NCBI GenBank assembly: GCA_036768485.1
Contig: JAVLUZ010000721.1
Span: 276,501 to 340,500 of the forward strand
Source: Mermis nigrescens
Taxonomy: Eukaryota; Nematoda; Enoplea; Mermithida; Mermithidae
Length of the DNA: 64,000 bases
Reading direction: 5' to 3'
Shown here: positions 53,481 through 64,000 of the stretch, in pieces
How the letters are laid out: every line of letters starts with the position of its first letter
How positions within the stretch are numbered: position 1 is the first letter of the stretch
Notes under the pieces: generated by a model
The model's input: only the letters and a program-made list of their open reading frames with translations
What the model was told of the DNA's origin: nothing
The model's database searches: none
Made by a program: the position numbers and the translations under genes

Positions 53481-55347
53481 AGGCTCCTGCTATACTTCCC
53501 GCCGCGCGGCGCGCGCGCGGCGCCGCCCGTTGACAAAATGTGCTGCTATACTTCCAAACGCGGCGCCGCGCGGCGCCGAGTGGAAGTATAGCAGCACATC
53601 GCCCGTAGCGCCGCGCGGCGCCGCGTGGCAGATAAATTGAAGTTTGAACACTGTTCCAACTTTTGCCACGCGGCGGAACGCGGCGGCCTATATTTATCAT
53701 TTATTTGTGAGGGAAAGCTTAATTTTAGCATTTTTATGATGTACTGATGTTTATGCATACGTGAAAGCGTGAAAATTGAGAAATATAATCGATTTTTATG
53801 ATGTCTGTGTGCAAAAATGTGTGTCTCTATTAATGATGTTAAAGATCCAGATTTTTACCCCAGATCCAGATAAAAGATCCGGTTCAAATTTTCTGGAAGA
53901 TCCAGATCCAGATCAGATAACCAGTTCAGAAAATTACCAGATCCAGATTCCGATCGTTTTGCCAGATCAAAATTTAAAAAGATCCAGATACAGTTCCAGA
54001 TACAGATAAAATTTTTTTTTGTGCAGCAATTTGTATTGCTAAAAGGAAGTCGTAAAGCGCCCAAGCCCAGATTGATTGGGGGGTCTCGGGTGGCGGGACT
54101 AATATAACAGCCCCCAGAGGGGTCTGGGACAGAGCCGAGGAAAATTTGCATTTTAGAGCTTTTACATAAAAATGATATCAGTAAAAATTGTCTAAAAAGT
54201 AAAAGCTCACAAGTTTAGACTTTTGAGTCAACCAGAAGACAGTGTAGTCTGCTTTTTACAAAAACGACATTAATCCAAATTACGAATGCAATTTTTTTAA
54301 ACATTGCTGCTAAAATTATAAACACTCATGAATACTTATCGTACTATTTGAAAGTTCCTTTCTGTCTCACAGACATCAACAACAATTTTAATCAACAAAT
54401 AATTCAAATTTAAATTAAATGTTGGTTAATTTTAAACAAGGTAATATTTTTTAAATTGGTGTCTTTCAATCTGTTCCGACGTCCTAAACATGACAAACAA
54501 ATTCAAAATTATCCCATTTTCAGGCAAAAAGTCTCTCAAAGGTCAATTCTGATGATCATTTATGTGAAAAAACAACCTTTAATACATTTTTATCACTTAA
54601 GTTACTTTTCTGCAGAGCTTTAAAAATTTTTCTACAACCAAAAAATTATGGGGGGTACAGCGGCACTTTTTAGCTTTTCTGAAGGGGTAGTAGCTTGGAA
54701 CTGGGGTCAAAAGATCAAAACCTGGAGCAGACGCTCCCCACGTGCATGTAAGGCTAACCTACCCACATGAAATCATAAAACAGAAAGGATACCATCGCTG
54801 AAAAATAACTTCCTGATCTGTTTAACCAGATATAACTTGACTAAACAGATCCAGACCCAGATAAAGATCAGGTTCTGAATTTCAGGCAGATACAGATCCA
54901 TATCAAATAACCAGATCAGAAAATAACCAGATCCAGATCCGGATTATCTGGATCTGGATCTGAATCTGGATAAAAAGATCAGATCCAGTCCAGTTGATCA
55001 TTCACATGACTAGTCTCTATGCCTTTGAAAACTTATTTTCATGAAGCTGAAACCGAAAATGAGTAGTTTTTAATGTACACAATCGTTGACCTATACCCTT
55101 TTCACTTGTTTTCTTGACACAGAATACAGTATACAGTTTACACATGTTTTACTTTTTTGCTGTTTCACTGCAGATATGTACAACATCAATAAATTTTTTC
55201 TGCCGCGCGGGCGCCGCGTGGAAGTGTAGCAGCACAACCCATGTCATGTGGCACCGCGCGTCACCGCGTGGCGCCGCGTTGGAAGTATAGCAGCTACTTC
55301 GCCACGCGGCGCCAGGCGGCGCCGCGCGGCGAAGTATAGCAGGGCCT
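53481..55347. mobile_element. Harbinger-like element with GCCGCGCGGCGCC arms
   Basis: TTA at both sides (53478-53480 and 55348-55350). Ends AGGCTCCTGCTATACTTC and GAAGTATAGCAGGGCCT. The opposite arm of the surrounding element keeps the empty site (CATGTTTAACGCGTTGG near 59240). Subterminal blocks of GCGCGGCGCCGCG and AGTATAGCAGCA repeat 3-4 times on each side. Inside are AGATCCAGATC arrays (53846-54010 and, inverted, 54830-55000). No transposase. Confidence 0.8.
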
Positions 55348-55510
55348 TTACACGTTGGAAATATGGTTCAAGAGGAAGAGATCCTTACAAGATGAGGAAC
55401 TTCAAATAAATTTCATTTCCAACACGAAACTCATAATTTAGGCTTGAACTTTATTAAACGTCGAGTTTGTTTATCGTAATATTTTTCATTATTATATTTA
55501 ACATCGATTT

Positions 55511-55512
<2 letters not shown>

Positions 55513-55544
<32 letters not shown>
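55513..55544. repeat. (CA)n microsatellite
   Basis: About 15 CA units followed by a GTGCGCACGCACGC tract. Confidence 0.95.
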
Positions 55545-55551
<7 letters not shown>

Positions 55552-55592
55552 GCACGCATTTCACAAGGGCATAGGGAGGGTGAGAGGGGGTC

Positions 55593-55890
55593 CATAGGTG
55601 GGCAGCATCAAAATTGGGGTGGGGGAGTGAAAAAATTTTCAAAGGTCAAAAAATGGTCTCAAAGTGGTCGTATGGCCAAAAAAACACCAGTTTTCGACGT
55701 TTCTCATCGAGCGCTATCCAATGGCATCAAAAAATCGCTAAAAAGGCAAAAAAATTTCAAAATTTGAATTCTGGGGGTATTTCAATTTCTGGGGGGTGCA
55801 TACCCCAAACCTCCCCACGCCCATGTGTGGGTATTACCCCTCCCTCAACTTTTCAGAAAATTGGTACTCTCAGGCGATTTTGGTGAAACA
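55593..55890 (+). mobile_element. MITE family A with the same extra right flank as 10797
   Basis: Starts CATAGGTGGGCAGC and ends CCCATGTGTG at 55829, then GGTATTACCCCT and a GGCGATTTTG block as at 11000-11070. Confidence 0.75.
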
Positions 55891-56610
55891 TAGGTTGCTG
55901 TTGGGAAAATTTTGATTTTATAGTGGAAAAATACGGGTCAATTGACAAAAAAGTTCGGATCAAGCTGGTCGGATTACTGCAAAATTATTAATCTTCCTTA
56001 ATCCTACACTTTTATCAATTGTTTGTCACATTGCACTTGATGAATTTTTTAAAATAGATATTTTTTTTCGGAAAAAAACATTTTAGAATTAAATTCATAT
56101 AAATTCTGATCCCAAGAATAACCTTTTAATATGCTTATACTGACATGCTTATTCCACATAGCACATTCCATTATTAGATTAATTTTTATTTGCTTCGACA
56201 AAAAAAACAATTTGAAAAAAGTGCCATAAAAATAGAAAGAAGACACAGATTTGATTACTTTTTCACTTCTTTCAAAATTGTCACTAAACTTTGGACGTTC
56301 GCTTCAACACAACACAATTTGGGCTTTTTATTAGTTACAAAGTTAGCTAGAATCTATTCCAGCAGTCTTTCAAATGCATTTCGAGAATTTTCAAGTTTTT
56401 CTTTGGGGGTACCCTTTTATGATTTCTCGTATTTTTAAAATTTTTAACGAAGTAGTCTCCCTCTATCCCCACACAGCTACGTGTCTGGAATGCTAAAAAA
56501 ATATGGCATGTGTCCTATTTTGCCATACTTTTTATCTTTATGCAGTAAGCGCGTTATACGCTCAAGAATTATTACTGAGGTTTTTATATCACATCAGCAG
56601 TACCTCCAAG
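55891..56610. other. Unassigned interior DNA with an element end
   Basis: Near 56470 CACAGCTACGTGTCTGG looks like the right end of a CAGGCACGTAGCTG-type element; the left partner is not clear. Confidence 0.4.
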
Positions 56611-57053
56611 CAGTGTTTTTGTACAAGGTCCGTCTGTACATGTACAAAGGTGGTCCCTAAAAGTCTTTGTACATTTCGTACTCACAAATTTTTGGGTACT
56701 ATAATATGGTACAGTAGCGATTTTAGTGTGGCAAAAACAGAGTTGTTCGACCTTTGGTTACGTATTTTAGCGATTTCTAGGTTTCTGAGGGCAAAAATCA
56801 GTAATAATCGTCTCAAAACGGCGCGAAGCACCGAAAAAATTGACATTTTTCCTTTCAAAATGCAATTTCTGAAATTAGAAAGATATATAGAACACACGAT
56901 TGCTCATTTCGGCGCGGAGCGCCCGGAATTTTGCGAATTTTGAACCTTTTTTTGCAGTTTTTGTCTTCAAAAAATCTTTGTACATGTACAAAGACGGTCC
57001 TCAAAAGTCTTTGTACATCGCAAAAATCTTTGCCGAATACAAAACAAACCGTG
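56611..57053. mobile_element. hAT-type MITE, ACAAAGATTTT family
   Basis: Perfect duplication CCTCCAAG (56603-56610 and 57054-57061). Ends CAGTGTTTTTGTAC and CAAACCGTG. Contains two GGCGCGAAGCRCC-type hairpins and several tacaaagattt segments. Other copies, at 3671, 40520 and 42810, are less well bounded. Confidence 0.92.
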
Positions 57054-57193
57054 CCTCCAAGTCCTTAAAAATCGTGCTACTTACATTTTCTAATTTTAAA
57101 TATATCTTTTGACTCGCTCATAAAATTACAAACTGTTATTTCTAAACTTTATAACTTAATAAGTAGAAAATAGGCAATAGCTATACATATGCA

Positions 57194-58367
57194 CAGGCCC
57201 GTATCCGGGGGGCGGGGGGGGCCTACCCCCCGTCGGGAGAGGAAAAATTTTTGTTTTCCCAAGGGTCCCCCAAAGGGAAAAATGAAAAATTAGCGAAAGT
57301 TGGTCTGAAACACCGCCAAAACAGGTTTTTAGCGTACTTTTGAGCTAGAAAACACAAAATTTTCCGGCGCTTCGCGCCGGATGTATTGTTTATGTAAGGT
57401 TTTGTCTTCTAAACCGCTGAAAATCGCTCAAATTTGAGTTAGACATAGAAAAAATGTCAATTTTTTTCTAACGCTTGCGCCGGATTCATTGTTTAGCTAT
57501 AGTTTTTGCCTTCTAGCTCACTCAAAACAGCTCAAATTTGAGTTATGACATGGGAACAGGCCTGTATCCAGGGGGGCGGGGGGGCCTGCCCCCCAAAATG
57601 AGGGTCAAAATTTTTGTTTCTCCCTAGGGGTCCCCCGAAGGGAAAAATGAAAAATTGGTGAAGTGCGTCTGAAACAGCGCATAAACAGGTTTTTAGCGTA
57701 CTTTTGAGCTATTAAACTCGAAATTTTCCGGCGATTCGCGCCGGATTTGTTGTTTACGTATAGTTTTGTCTTCTTAACCGCTAAAAATCGCTCAAATTAT
57801 AGTTAGACATAGAGAGCATGTCAATTTTTTCTAGCGCTGTGCGCCGGATTCATTGTTAAGTTATATTTTTTGCCTTCTAGCTCACTCAAAACAGCTCAAA
57901 TTCGATTTATGACATGGGAAACATGAAATTTTTCCGGCGCTTTGCGCCGTATCTATTGTTTTTATATATATTTTTTGTCTTCTAGTCCGCTCAAAACCGC
58001 TCAAATTTGAGGTTGATATGCATAGCATGTCAATTTTTTTGGCGCTTCGCGCCGTATTATTCATTATCCGTATTGTTTTTCTCTGTAAAGCACAATGATT
58101 AAGTACAAAGGCAAGAGATAAGAAATAATTCGCCGATTAGGTGATGAGAAATGAGCTTAAATGATAAATTTGCTGTATATCAAAATGAAATAAAGTGGAA
58201 ATTTTTTAATTTTTTTGTTAAAATTTTTTCTTCACCGTTGTATAGAGCTCGCCGAGATACGCTCAAAACTGTCTTTATTTTCGCCTATCTCCTAATGGTT
58301 CTCGAGATATCTGGTCTCAAAAATTTTCGGGCCCCCCCCCCGAAATAAAATCCTGGATACGGGCCTG
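57194..58367. mobile_element. hAT-type element, CAGGCCCGTATCCGGGG family, with duplicated head
   Basis: Perfect duplication CATATGCA (57186-57193 and 58368-58375). A second 5' end of the same family starts at 57557 (CAGGCCTGTATCCAGGGG), so the first 363 bp are a truncated copy followed by a complete one sharing the single right end. Confidence 0.93.
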
Positions 58368-58375
58368 CATATGCA

Positions 58376-60020
58376 TGTCCGTGTAAAAGACTGAGAAATT
58401 AGTAGTTTTATAGTTTTGACACTAAATGTAAACGTGGTGTGAAAAACATAATAGTTAATACAGTATTTATTCCTAATGCGCGAAGCGCGACAAATTCTTG
58501 TATAAAAACATTTTCGGTCAGTGCAAAGGATTTTGGGAGGTTTTTGCACAGTGCAAAGATATCCGTGCAAAAGAATTGCGCCGGAAACTTCGAAAATTTA
58601 CTTGGAGACTTAGTGAAAAACTATTTTTTTTTCCAAGCCGAAAAATGCTAATGGCTTGGAATTTTGGATTCCTAGCACATGTCTCGGAAACTTGGAACTT
58701 AGTCCAAGTTCCAACTTTCAAGGTGTCAATATTATTTGCTCAAATTGAAATTCTAAGTCATTAGCATTTTCCGACTTCGAAACAGCTCGTTTTTTCTCCA
58801 TGTCTCCAAGTAAATTTGTCCGCATGTTTACTAGAATTGATCGGTCTTTTGCTGCTTTCCAGGCTCTTGGATTTTCCCAAGTTCGGCGCCGGAGGAAATT
58901 TCGAGTCCAATTTGACAATAAACAACGCTATTCGCATATCTCTTTTTTTTATCGGTTATTGGTACAATTAGTTCATATATGCGCTTCATGTATTGTGTCC
59001 AGTTGCTTTTAGCGATGGAACAATGTTCTGTGTACTTGCGTGCGCATGTGTGTGCGTGTCGTCTCCTCGAATTGAGTGTTGAATATAATAATGAAAAATA
59101 TTGCGATAAACAAATGCGACGTATGCCTGAATTACGGGTATCGTGTTAGAAATGAGATAAAATTATGCATAACTGCAATTCATTTGAAGATCTTTGTGCT
59201 TAAAAGATCTCTCTTGCTCTTCAACCATATTTCCAACGCGTTAAACATGCAATTTTAAAATTTTGAATTTATAGCTTTTGAAACTCTAAATTCATTTTGT
59301 TGTTCACTTCTCTGACAGTATTTTTTATTAGGTAAACCTGGAATGAACAAACCGTCCTAGAATTTAATGACCGTTTTATTTTGCCTAAGACGACTATAGA
59401 TGCTTATGGGACGGGAATATTTGTAATTTAATATTCATTTTACAGCAAGTAAAAAATGTATTTCATTATTCTATTTTTTTTAAATTTAATCGTCTTAATT
59501 TAGTTGACTTTCAGAGACGAATTGAATTGTGATCTATGCATTTTCTAAATTTACGCATTCTTTTTTCATCGAGGATTGAATATTGTCAAGTGACCAAATC
59601 AAAAAATTTAGGAGCAAATGAATCGACTATTGGAAAAATGCACTTTGCACTCGGCAAAAACATTTGGAAATTCCAAAGTCTTGGTTGGAAACATCTCTCT
59701 TGCTCTTCAACCATATTTCCAACGCGAAAAACATGCAATTCTTAAAAATTTGAATTTATGGCTTTTGAAACCTAATTTTTTTTTCTTTTCTCAACAGTAT
59801 TTTTTATTAGGTACCGGAATGAACAAACTGTCCTAAATGAATCAAAAGTTGGAAAGAAGCGGATTTTCCAATGAATTCAATTGAAATTTTCCGTGAATTT
59901 TAAGAACTTGGAATTTAATGGACTTGAAGAAAAATGATGGAGCAAATAGACTGAAACTTGGGAAATTTCGCATTTTCCCAAGACTTGGAAGAGGGATTTC
60001 GAATTCCATCTGGAAATGAA
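58376..60020. other. Interior of the 10.3-kb insertion
   Basis: Contains AACTTGGAA/TTCCAAGTT-rich repeats (58620-58720, 59860-60005) also seen at 52600-52770, the right inverted arm 59040-59515 and its direct copy 59695-59840. Not coding. Confidence 0.45.
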
Positions 60021-60029
60021 ATTGGCCCC

Positions 60030-60270
60030 AGGGGATCAATAATTGTGCTTTTTTGGCAAAAATGACCTCAAAAACTTTTATAGGCGCTAAATTATCGTCA
60101 AAATTACATTTTGACACAGTTTTGTGGTCAATTTATAACACTTTCAAAGAAAATTTTTCAATTCTCATCCGTTGTTTGCGTTCAATTTCTCGAGAAAAAT
60201 TTCATATTTTTCCATTCCGGGCGTCTATGTCCGCCAATTCCCCCCACATTGCATGTACTCATATCTCATA
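60030..60270 (+). repeat. Dispersed repeat also present at 33270
   Basis: Same block order as 33270-33525, including TTTTTTGGCAAAAATGACC and GTGGTCAATTTATAACACTT. Confidence 0.65.
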
Positions 60271-61300
60271 TCTGTCGGATTAAACATATACTTGAGACAC
60301 TCAGGATTTTCCGAAACTGTCGAGGCTAGCCTCAAAAATACGTTATTTACGTAAGAAATTAGTTTTTTGTTGTTTCATCGTCTCTAGTTTTCATTTTTTC
60401 TTTCAGAAATTTAGTCGAATGCATTAAGAGTTGTAGAAATAACTGCTACGTAGAATATCAATATTTACCTTCATTTATTTATCAACATTTATCAACGCTA
60501 ATTTCTGACAGGTAATGTAAAAGAAAAAAGGATGATCAAAGGCTAGTAAAATTGCTGTAGAAATTTTAGGAGAACTTGAGCTAAATTTTGCAAGCCTCTC
60601 CCTTAAGATAAACAAAACATGATAGCTGGCGCCAAAACATTTTTGATGGTTTTATTTATTACTTTAAGCTGATTTTTTGCATGTTTCTGAATAAAGGCAA
60701 CTTAATAATTGCATGTCCAGCGCGGAGCGCAGAAATGTTTGATTTATACCATTTTGAGCTGAATTTTGAAACTGTTTGAAGATAAGCATTGCAGTAATTA
60801 CATGTTGCGCGAAGCGCAGCCAATCTTTGACGTCTTTATCCTTTTGCGCTCAATGTAGCGCATGTCTGAAAGAACAAGCAGAGCGGGAATTGTTTATATA
60901 TGACGCGGAGCGATTAGAAGATCTCAAAATGTTTATTCTTTTGAGCTTAATTTAAGAGGTTTCCGAATATAAGCTGAACAATGCAGAAAATTTTATCTGT
61001 CTGAAAAATAATGTGGACAAAAATAAATAAGATTTAGTCTTTATAGAATCAATGGATTAGAAATGACTGCAATAAAACTCGGCTTTAATCCGTGTTAGTG
61101 CAATTTTGTTACTCGCGAAGCTTTTTTATGACAAAACGTCTTACAAACAGTGAAAATTATAGCGCGTTGGGCGAAATTTATGGCAGTGAACAATTTTATT
61201 CGGAGCCTGGTGCTTCAAATGTCTGCTAAACAACTAACAGATTAAACTGTTGAGATAAAGTAGACATTCCAAAACCCACGGTGCCTCGGTTTTTTCTAGC
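60271..61300. other. Interior of the 10.3-kb insertion with hairpin-bearing modules
   Basis: 60715-60930 holds GCGCGGAGCGC, GCGCGAAGCGC and GACGCGGAGCG palindromes spaced by 70-110 bp. No coding signal. Confidence 0.4.
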
Positions 61301-61538
61301 TTTGCCCTCGGCGCCGAGGCCGGAGGCTCCAAAAAACGCCCGAGCCTTGCCGAGGTGGAGGCCTTGGTCCAATCATCACTAATATCAACACAAAATTTTG
61401 AAAATTATGTTTGTAAACACGAAAAAAAAATTTGGCCAACTGCTGTTTTTTCGAACGTTGTGGCGGCTTCTTTACAACCTGGCACAATCGACATTGTTTA
61501 GACTCACAGAGTTTCTTGCGACATATCGCACGTCAGGG

Positions 61539-62175
61539 GAGGATTTAAGGAGGGGCGAAGTGGGGGGGGCGGGGGTGCGGCCTCCCTCTTTCGTTGGCCA
61601 AAAGTAATTGGCGAGAGAAAGAAAGGATACTCTAATTAGCTAATATTTTTGGCCGTCAGTGATCATAATTTCTCAAATTTTTCCAGCGCTTTACGCGGAA
61701 GACACGCCAATTATTACTATTTGCATATTAAGTATTTTGGCGGTCCGGGAGCAATATTTTTTGCTCAAATGCAATAGGTTTAGAACGATTGCAACTGCAA
61801 CAATAGTTTTTTTCAGCATAGTCTTCTCTTATTTTCAGAGGCGTAAAATTTCCAAAATTTTCGAGTGGTCCGCGTTAAATGCTAAAAGTGCTAGGAGATA
61901 GAGATGTGATTCAAACTTCTAAAGTTTTTACCACTTCCAAATGTCACAAATTTCTCGTCGTCTTCAGCTTGCCACATTTCCCCTGAGAACAAAGAAATTT
62001 AGCGAATTTTCCAGAACAAAATTGTCGAAAATGTCAGAAATTTTTTTTGAAAAAAATGTTTCACCAAAAGCAATTTTAAACAAAAAGACACGCAAAACGC
62101 TGAAAAATGCTATTTCGCACGTGGATGGCAAATTTTCGGACCCATTTTTTGACCGTTTTAAAAAAAGTTGGGAAA
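61539..62175. mobile_element. Element with CAGGGGAGGATTTAAGG and GATCCGCTACTG ends
   Basis: Ends resemble the CAGGGGCGAATTTAGG / GATCCGCCACTG family but the body is longer. Flanks match at about 5 of 8, so the duplication is uncertain. The interior holds an 80-codon frame of no recognised product. Confidence 0.55.
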
Positions 62176-62488
62176 CTCCTTGATCCGCTACTGTATCACA
62201 TTACTAATTATGTAGTACCCTTTCTTGACAATATAATCCAATCAAAAAAATTCCCTTAATAACCGTCAAAAAGGATATGAGCAAATTAGATAACTAGAAA
62301 AACGAAAAAGCTTTCGCCGTTTTAAGCTAGGGTTTCCAAAAGATTGCTGTAGCACATGAAGTATTGGCGGCTATCCAAAACTTTTTCGCACTGCTTGATT
62401 TAGGAAATTTTTACCTATCGGGTGCATTTCACCATCCTTTTAATTTATATTTTGCCGATAGCTATGACTTGTAATATCGGGTTGTATC

Positions 62489-62707
62489 CGTAGGTGGGCT
62501 CAAAGGTAAAAAAAATGGTGCTTAAAAGTGGTCGTATGGCGGAAAAAACACCATTTTTCGACGTTCTTCATCGAGCACTATCCAATGGCATCAAACAAAT
62601 CGCTAAAAACAAAAAACAAATTTCAGAATCTGAATTCTGGGGGGTATTTTTATTTATGGTGGGGTATTCCAACTCCTGGGGGGTGCATACCCCGACGCCC
62701 ACGTATG
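62489..62707 (+). mobile_element. hAT-type MITE, family A
   Basis: Starts CGTAGGTGGGC and ends GCCCACGTATG. Flanks GTTGTATC and GTTGTAGC agree at 7 of 8. It lies 100 bp before the nucleotidase exon 5. Confidence 0.88.
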
Positions 62708-62809
62708 GTTGTAGCCTGTGCGGCTCCATCCTTTTTTGAAACAATAAATTATTATTATTAATTATAATAATAATTAGCACAATTATTTAAGTTGGGTCAA
62801 TTTATTCAG

Positions 62810-62990
62810 AGATGGATTCGCTCGAACTTTTCCAGTTGCTTGAAAAATACGATGTGCCAATGATAATCTTTTCCGGTGGCATCGGCGATATAATTGCGAT
62901 TATTTTGCATCAAAATTGCAGAATTACCTCCTAACGTGCTGCATTATCAGCAATTGGATGATGTTCGATTGACCATGTAATCACGCAATT
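62810..62990 (+). pseudogene. Nucleotidase III exon 5, with two frame breaks
   Basis: Acceptor tttattcag, then codons that continue exon 4 as R-D-G, the expected family residues. Then a +1 shift to MDSLELFQLLEKYDVPMIIF + SGGIGDIIAIILHQNC, which holds HAD motif II (the S/T of IFSGGIGD), then another +1 shift to ELPPNVLHYQQLDDVRL. The residues and their order leave no doubt about homology to 5'-nucleotidase III, but the exon cannot be read in one frame. Either the gene is dying or there are two single-base errors in the assembly. The 3' boundary is uncertain; a donor-like AAAG|taagg lies near 63020. Motifs III and IV are not found before 64000. Confidence 0.7.
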
Positions 62991-63023
62991 TCGCATATAT
63001 TTTGTCTGTTAATTTTAAAGTAA

Positions 63024-63158
63024 GGATTTGTATAACTGCGCGTTATTCGTTTGCAACGAGCTTAAAGTTTACGTTCATAAAGTTCGATAATACTCATCGA
63101 TAGAGAGACAGGACAGCTATGGGAGTTGGATATGACAAGACGTTAAGGTGGCTGCCTC
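63024..63158. other. Flank, nothing recognised
   Basis: No further nucleotidase exon could be identified here. Confidence 0.3.
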
Positions 63159-63530
63159 CAGACATGCACAGCAGTAATGCGAATTCGAGCGGGTGAAATT
63201 TTAAAGTGCTTGTTTTAAGCCCAAAAATGGTGGGTACGCGTCAAAACGATCGTTTTCCTGTGTTTCTAACGATTTTTCATCTTTTCGGTGCATAAAAACG
63301 AAAAATTCGAAAAAATAAACAAAAAAGTTGAACAAATTAAACAAAATATGAGTTCATGGCGCGAAGCGCGAAAAATTTAATAGGGTTCGGCAAATTGATA
63401 TTGGTAAAAATGTTCAAAAGAAATCACCTTTTCCGCAAATTTTCAGGAAACTTGCAAATTTGAAAAAACACTGACCTGAATTCTGGTGTAAGGCAAGGGC
63501 GTCCTTCACTAAACGCCCCTCCCAACATAA
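63159..63530 (+). mobile_element. MITE family B, diverged
   Basis: Starts CAGACATGCACAGCAGTAAT and contains AAAATGGTGGGTACGCGTC and the GGCGCGAAGCGCG hairpin near 63359. Ends near CATAATACG. Flanks share TGGCTGYC imperfectly. Confidence 0.75.
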
Positions 63531-64000
63531 TACGTGGCTGTCCCTTATCGATGGATGTAGTCATTCTGGTAATTCTAGCCTCATTTCCAGCCCTTAAAAT
63601 ATTTCTTTGCAAAAAAATTTTTGACCACCGAATGAGTTTATTTATTTGTATGTTTATTTTATCTAATTTCTTCTATCTATGATTCATTTCGACTTGTCCA
63701 ATAAATAATGGAAGCTGGGATTAATAGCGCGCTTATTCTTACGAGCACTCGCGAAATACACCAGAGGACGGTATTATTCATTCGAGACGATTTCGTCAAT
63801 ATACTGAACTACCGCCAGTTTTCATTTTTTAGGGGTTCATATTCGAGAATTGTAAATAGTAAAACGATTTATAATGCTGAATGAAAGATTTACTCGGCCT
63901 GTTTTTTAGTAGATATGAAATTTAGTAATTTTTAAACGTCTTGAACACAATTTCGATTTTTGTAAAGGCAAACGAAATAGGAAGTTTTCAAATTTTTACA
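63531..64000. other. Unassigned DNA at the window end
   Basis: AT-rich; no exon of the nucleotidase gene recognised. Confidence 0.3.

Larger units (their letters stand above)
53210..59515. mobile_element. Long-armed inverted-repeat element
   Basis: The left arm 53210-53480 plus 55348-55545 pairs with 59040-59515. Shared blocks include GAATAATGAAATA, AATAAAACGGTCATTAAATT, GTTGGAAATATGGTT and the CA-repeat junction. The left arm is split by the Harbinger-like element 53481-55347. A third, direct copy of part of the arm is at 59695-59840. Confidence 0.75.
51079..61381. mobile_element. 10.3-kb hAT-type insertion, TAGTGATCGAACTGAGG ends
   Basis: Perfect duplication ATATCAAC (51071-51078 and 61382-61389). 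Ends TAGTGATCGAACTGAGG and CCTTGGTCCAATCATCACTA. Inside each end are CTCGGCGCCGAGGCC palindromes. The element contains at least eight nested insertions; I see no hAT transposase. Confidence 0.9.
51016..62809 (+). other. Intron 4 of the nucleotidase gene
   Basis: About 11.8 kb, of which 10.3 kb is one hAT-type insertion with its nested load. Without it and the later MITEs the intron would be roughly 0.6-1.3 kb. Confidence 0.65.

Noticed and set aside
53776..54009. Asp/Pro-rich ORF at 53776-54009 as a repeat protein
   Set aside because: It comes from an AGATCCAGATC tandem array inside the Harbinger-like element.
62818..62934. Treating 62812-62934 as a complete small gene starting at ATG 62812
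   Set aside because: The residues match the middle of 5'-nucleotidase III and the ATG lies just after an acceptor, so it is an exon with frame breaks.

Overview
This is AT-rich eukaryotic DNA from an invertebrate-type genome. Genes are rare and split, introns can be as short as 57 and 83 nt with T-rich 3' splice sites, and most of the window is layers of transposable elements. A nematode or another small invertebrate is compatible with the short introns and with the CTACAGTA-rich stretch near 26-27 kb, but the phylum is not settled by the sequence. No operons, ribosome binding sites, CRISPR arrays, rRNA genes or functional tRNA genes were seen.

Host-type coding sequence, left to right: a GC-richer exon with a textbook PAM2 (PABC-binding) motif at 942-1312; a clean terminal exon of an unidentified protein at 16260-16440; a possible FLYWCH-like exon at 19341-19518; an F-box exon at 23882-24136 with a decayed continuation to about 25.76 kb and an inverted second copy at 21122-21376; and a cytosolic 5'-nucleotidase III (NT5C3) homologue whose first four exons lie at 47725-51015. 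A fifth, frameshifted NT5C3 exon lies 11.8 kb downstream at 62810. That gap is mostly one 10.3-kb hAT-type insertion (51079-61381) with a perfect 8-bp target duplication.

The most unusual locus is 21037-24224. A 1.2-kb central cassette encodes an intact, intronless TATA-binding protein (TBP) core, a small unknown ORF, and an isolated N-terminal domain of a Polinton/retroelement-type integrase that stops before any catalytic domain. It is enclosed by inverted arms of about 0.8 kb. The arms carry outward-facing TATA boxes and each contains a copy of the F-box exon, so TBP sits between two divergent F-box copies.

Mobile DNA: many non-autonomous elements have 8-bp target duplications that can be read directly (hAT-type), in at least ten terminal-repeat families. 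The commonest ends in CAYACNTGGGC and has about 20 copies. Two elements have TTA duplications (Harbinger-like), one 8.3-kb element has a TA duplication, and there are long-armed foldback elements, a tRNA-derived SINE, a CR1-like LINE with a PHD finger (split by a 5-kb insertion), and a reverse-transcriptase relic of the Penelope-like kind. Between 28.4 and 36.7 kb at least six elements are nested inside one another. A short GC hairpin (CCGGCGC-TTC-GCGCCGG and variants) recurs inside several otherwise unrelated families.
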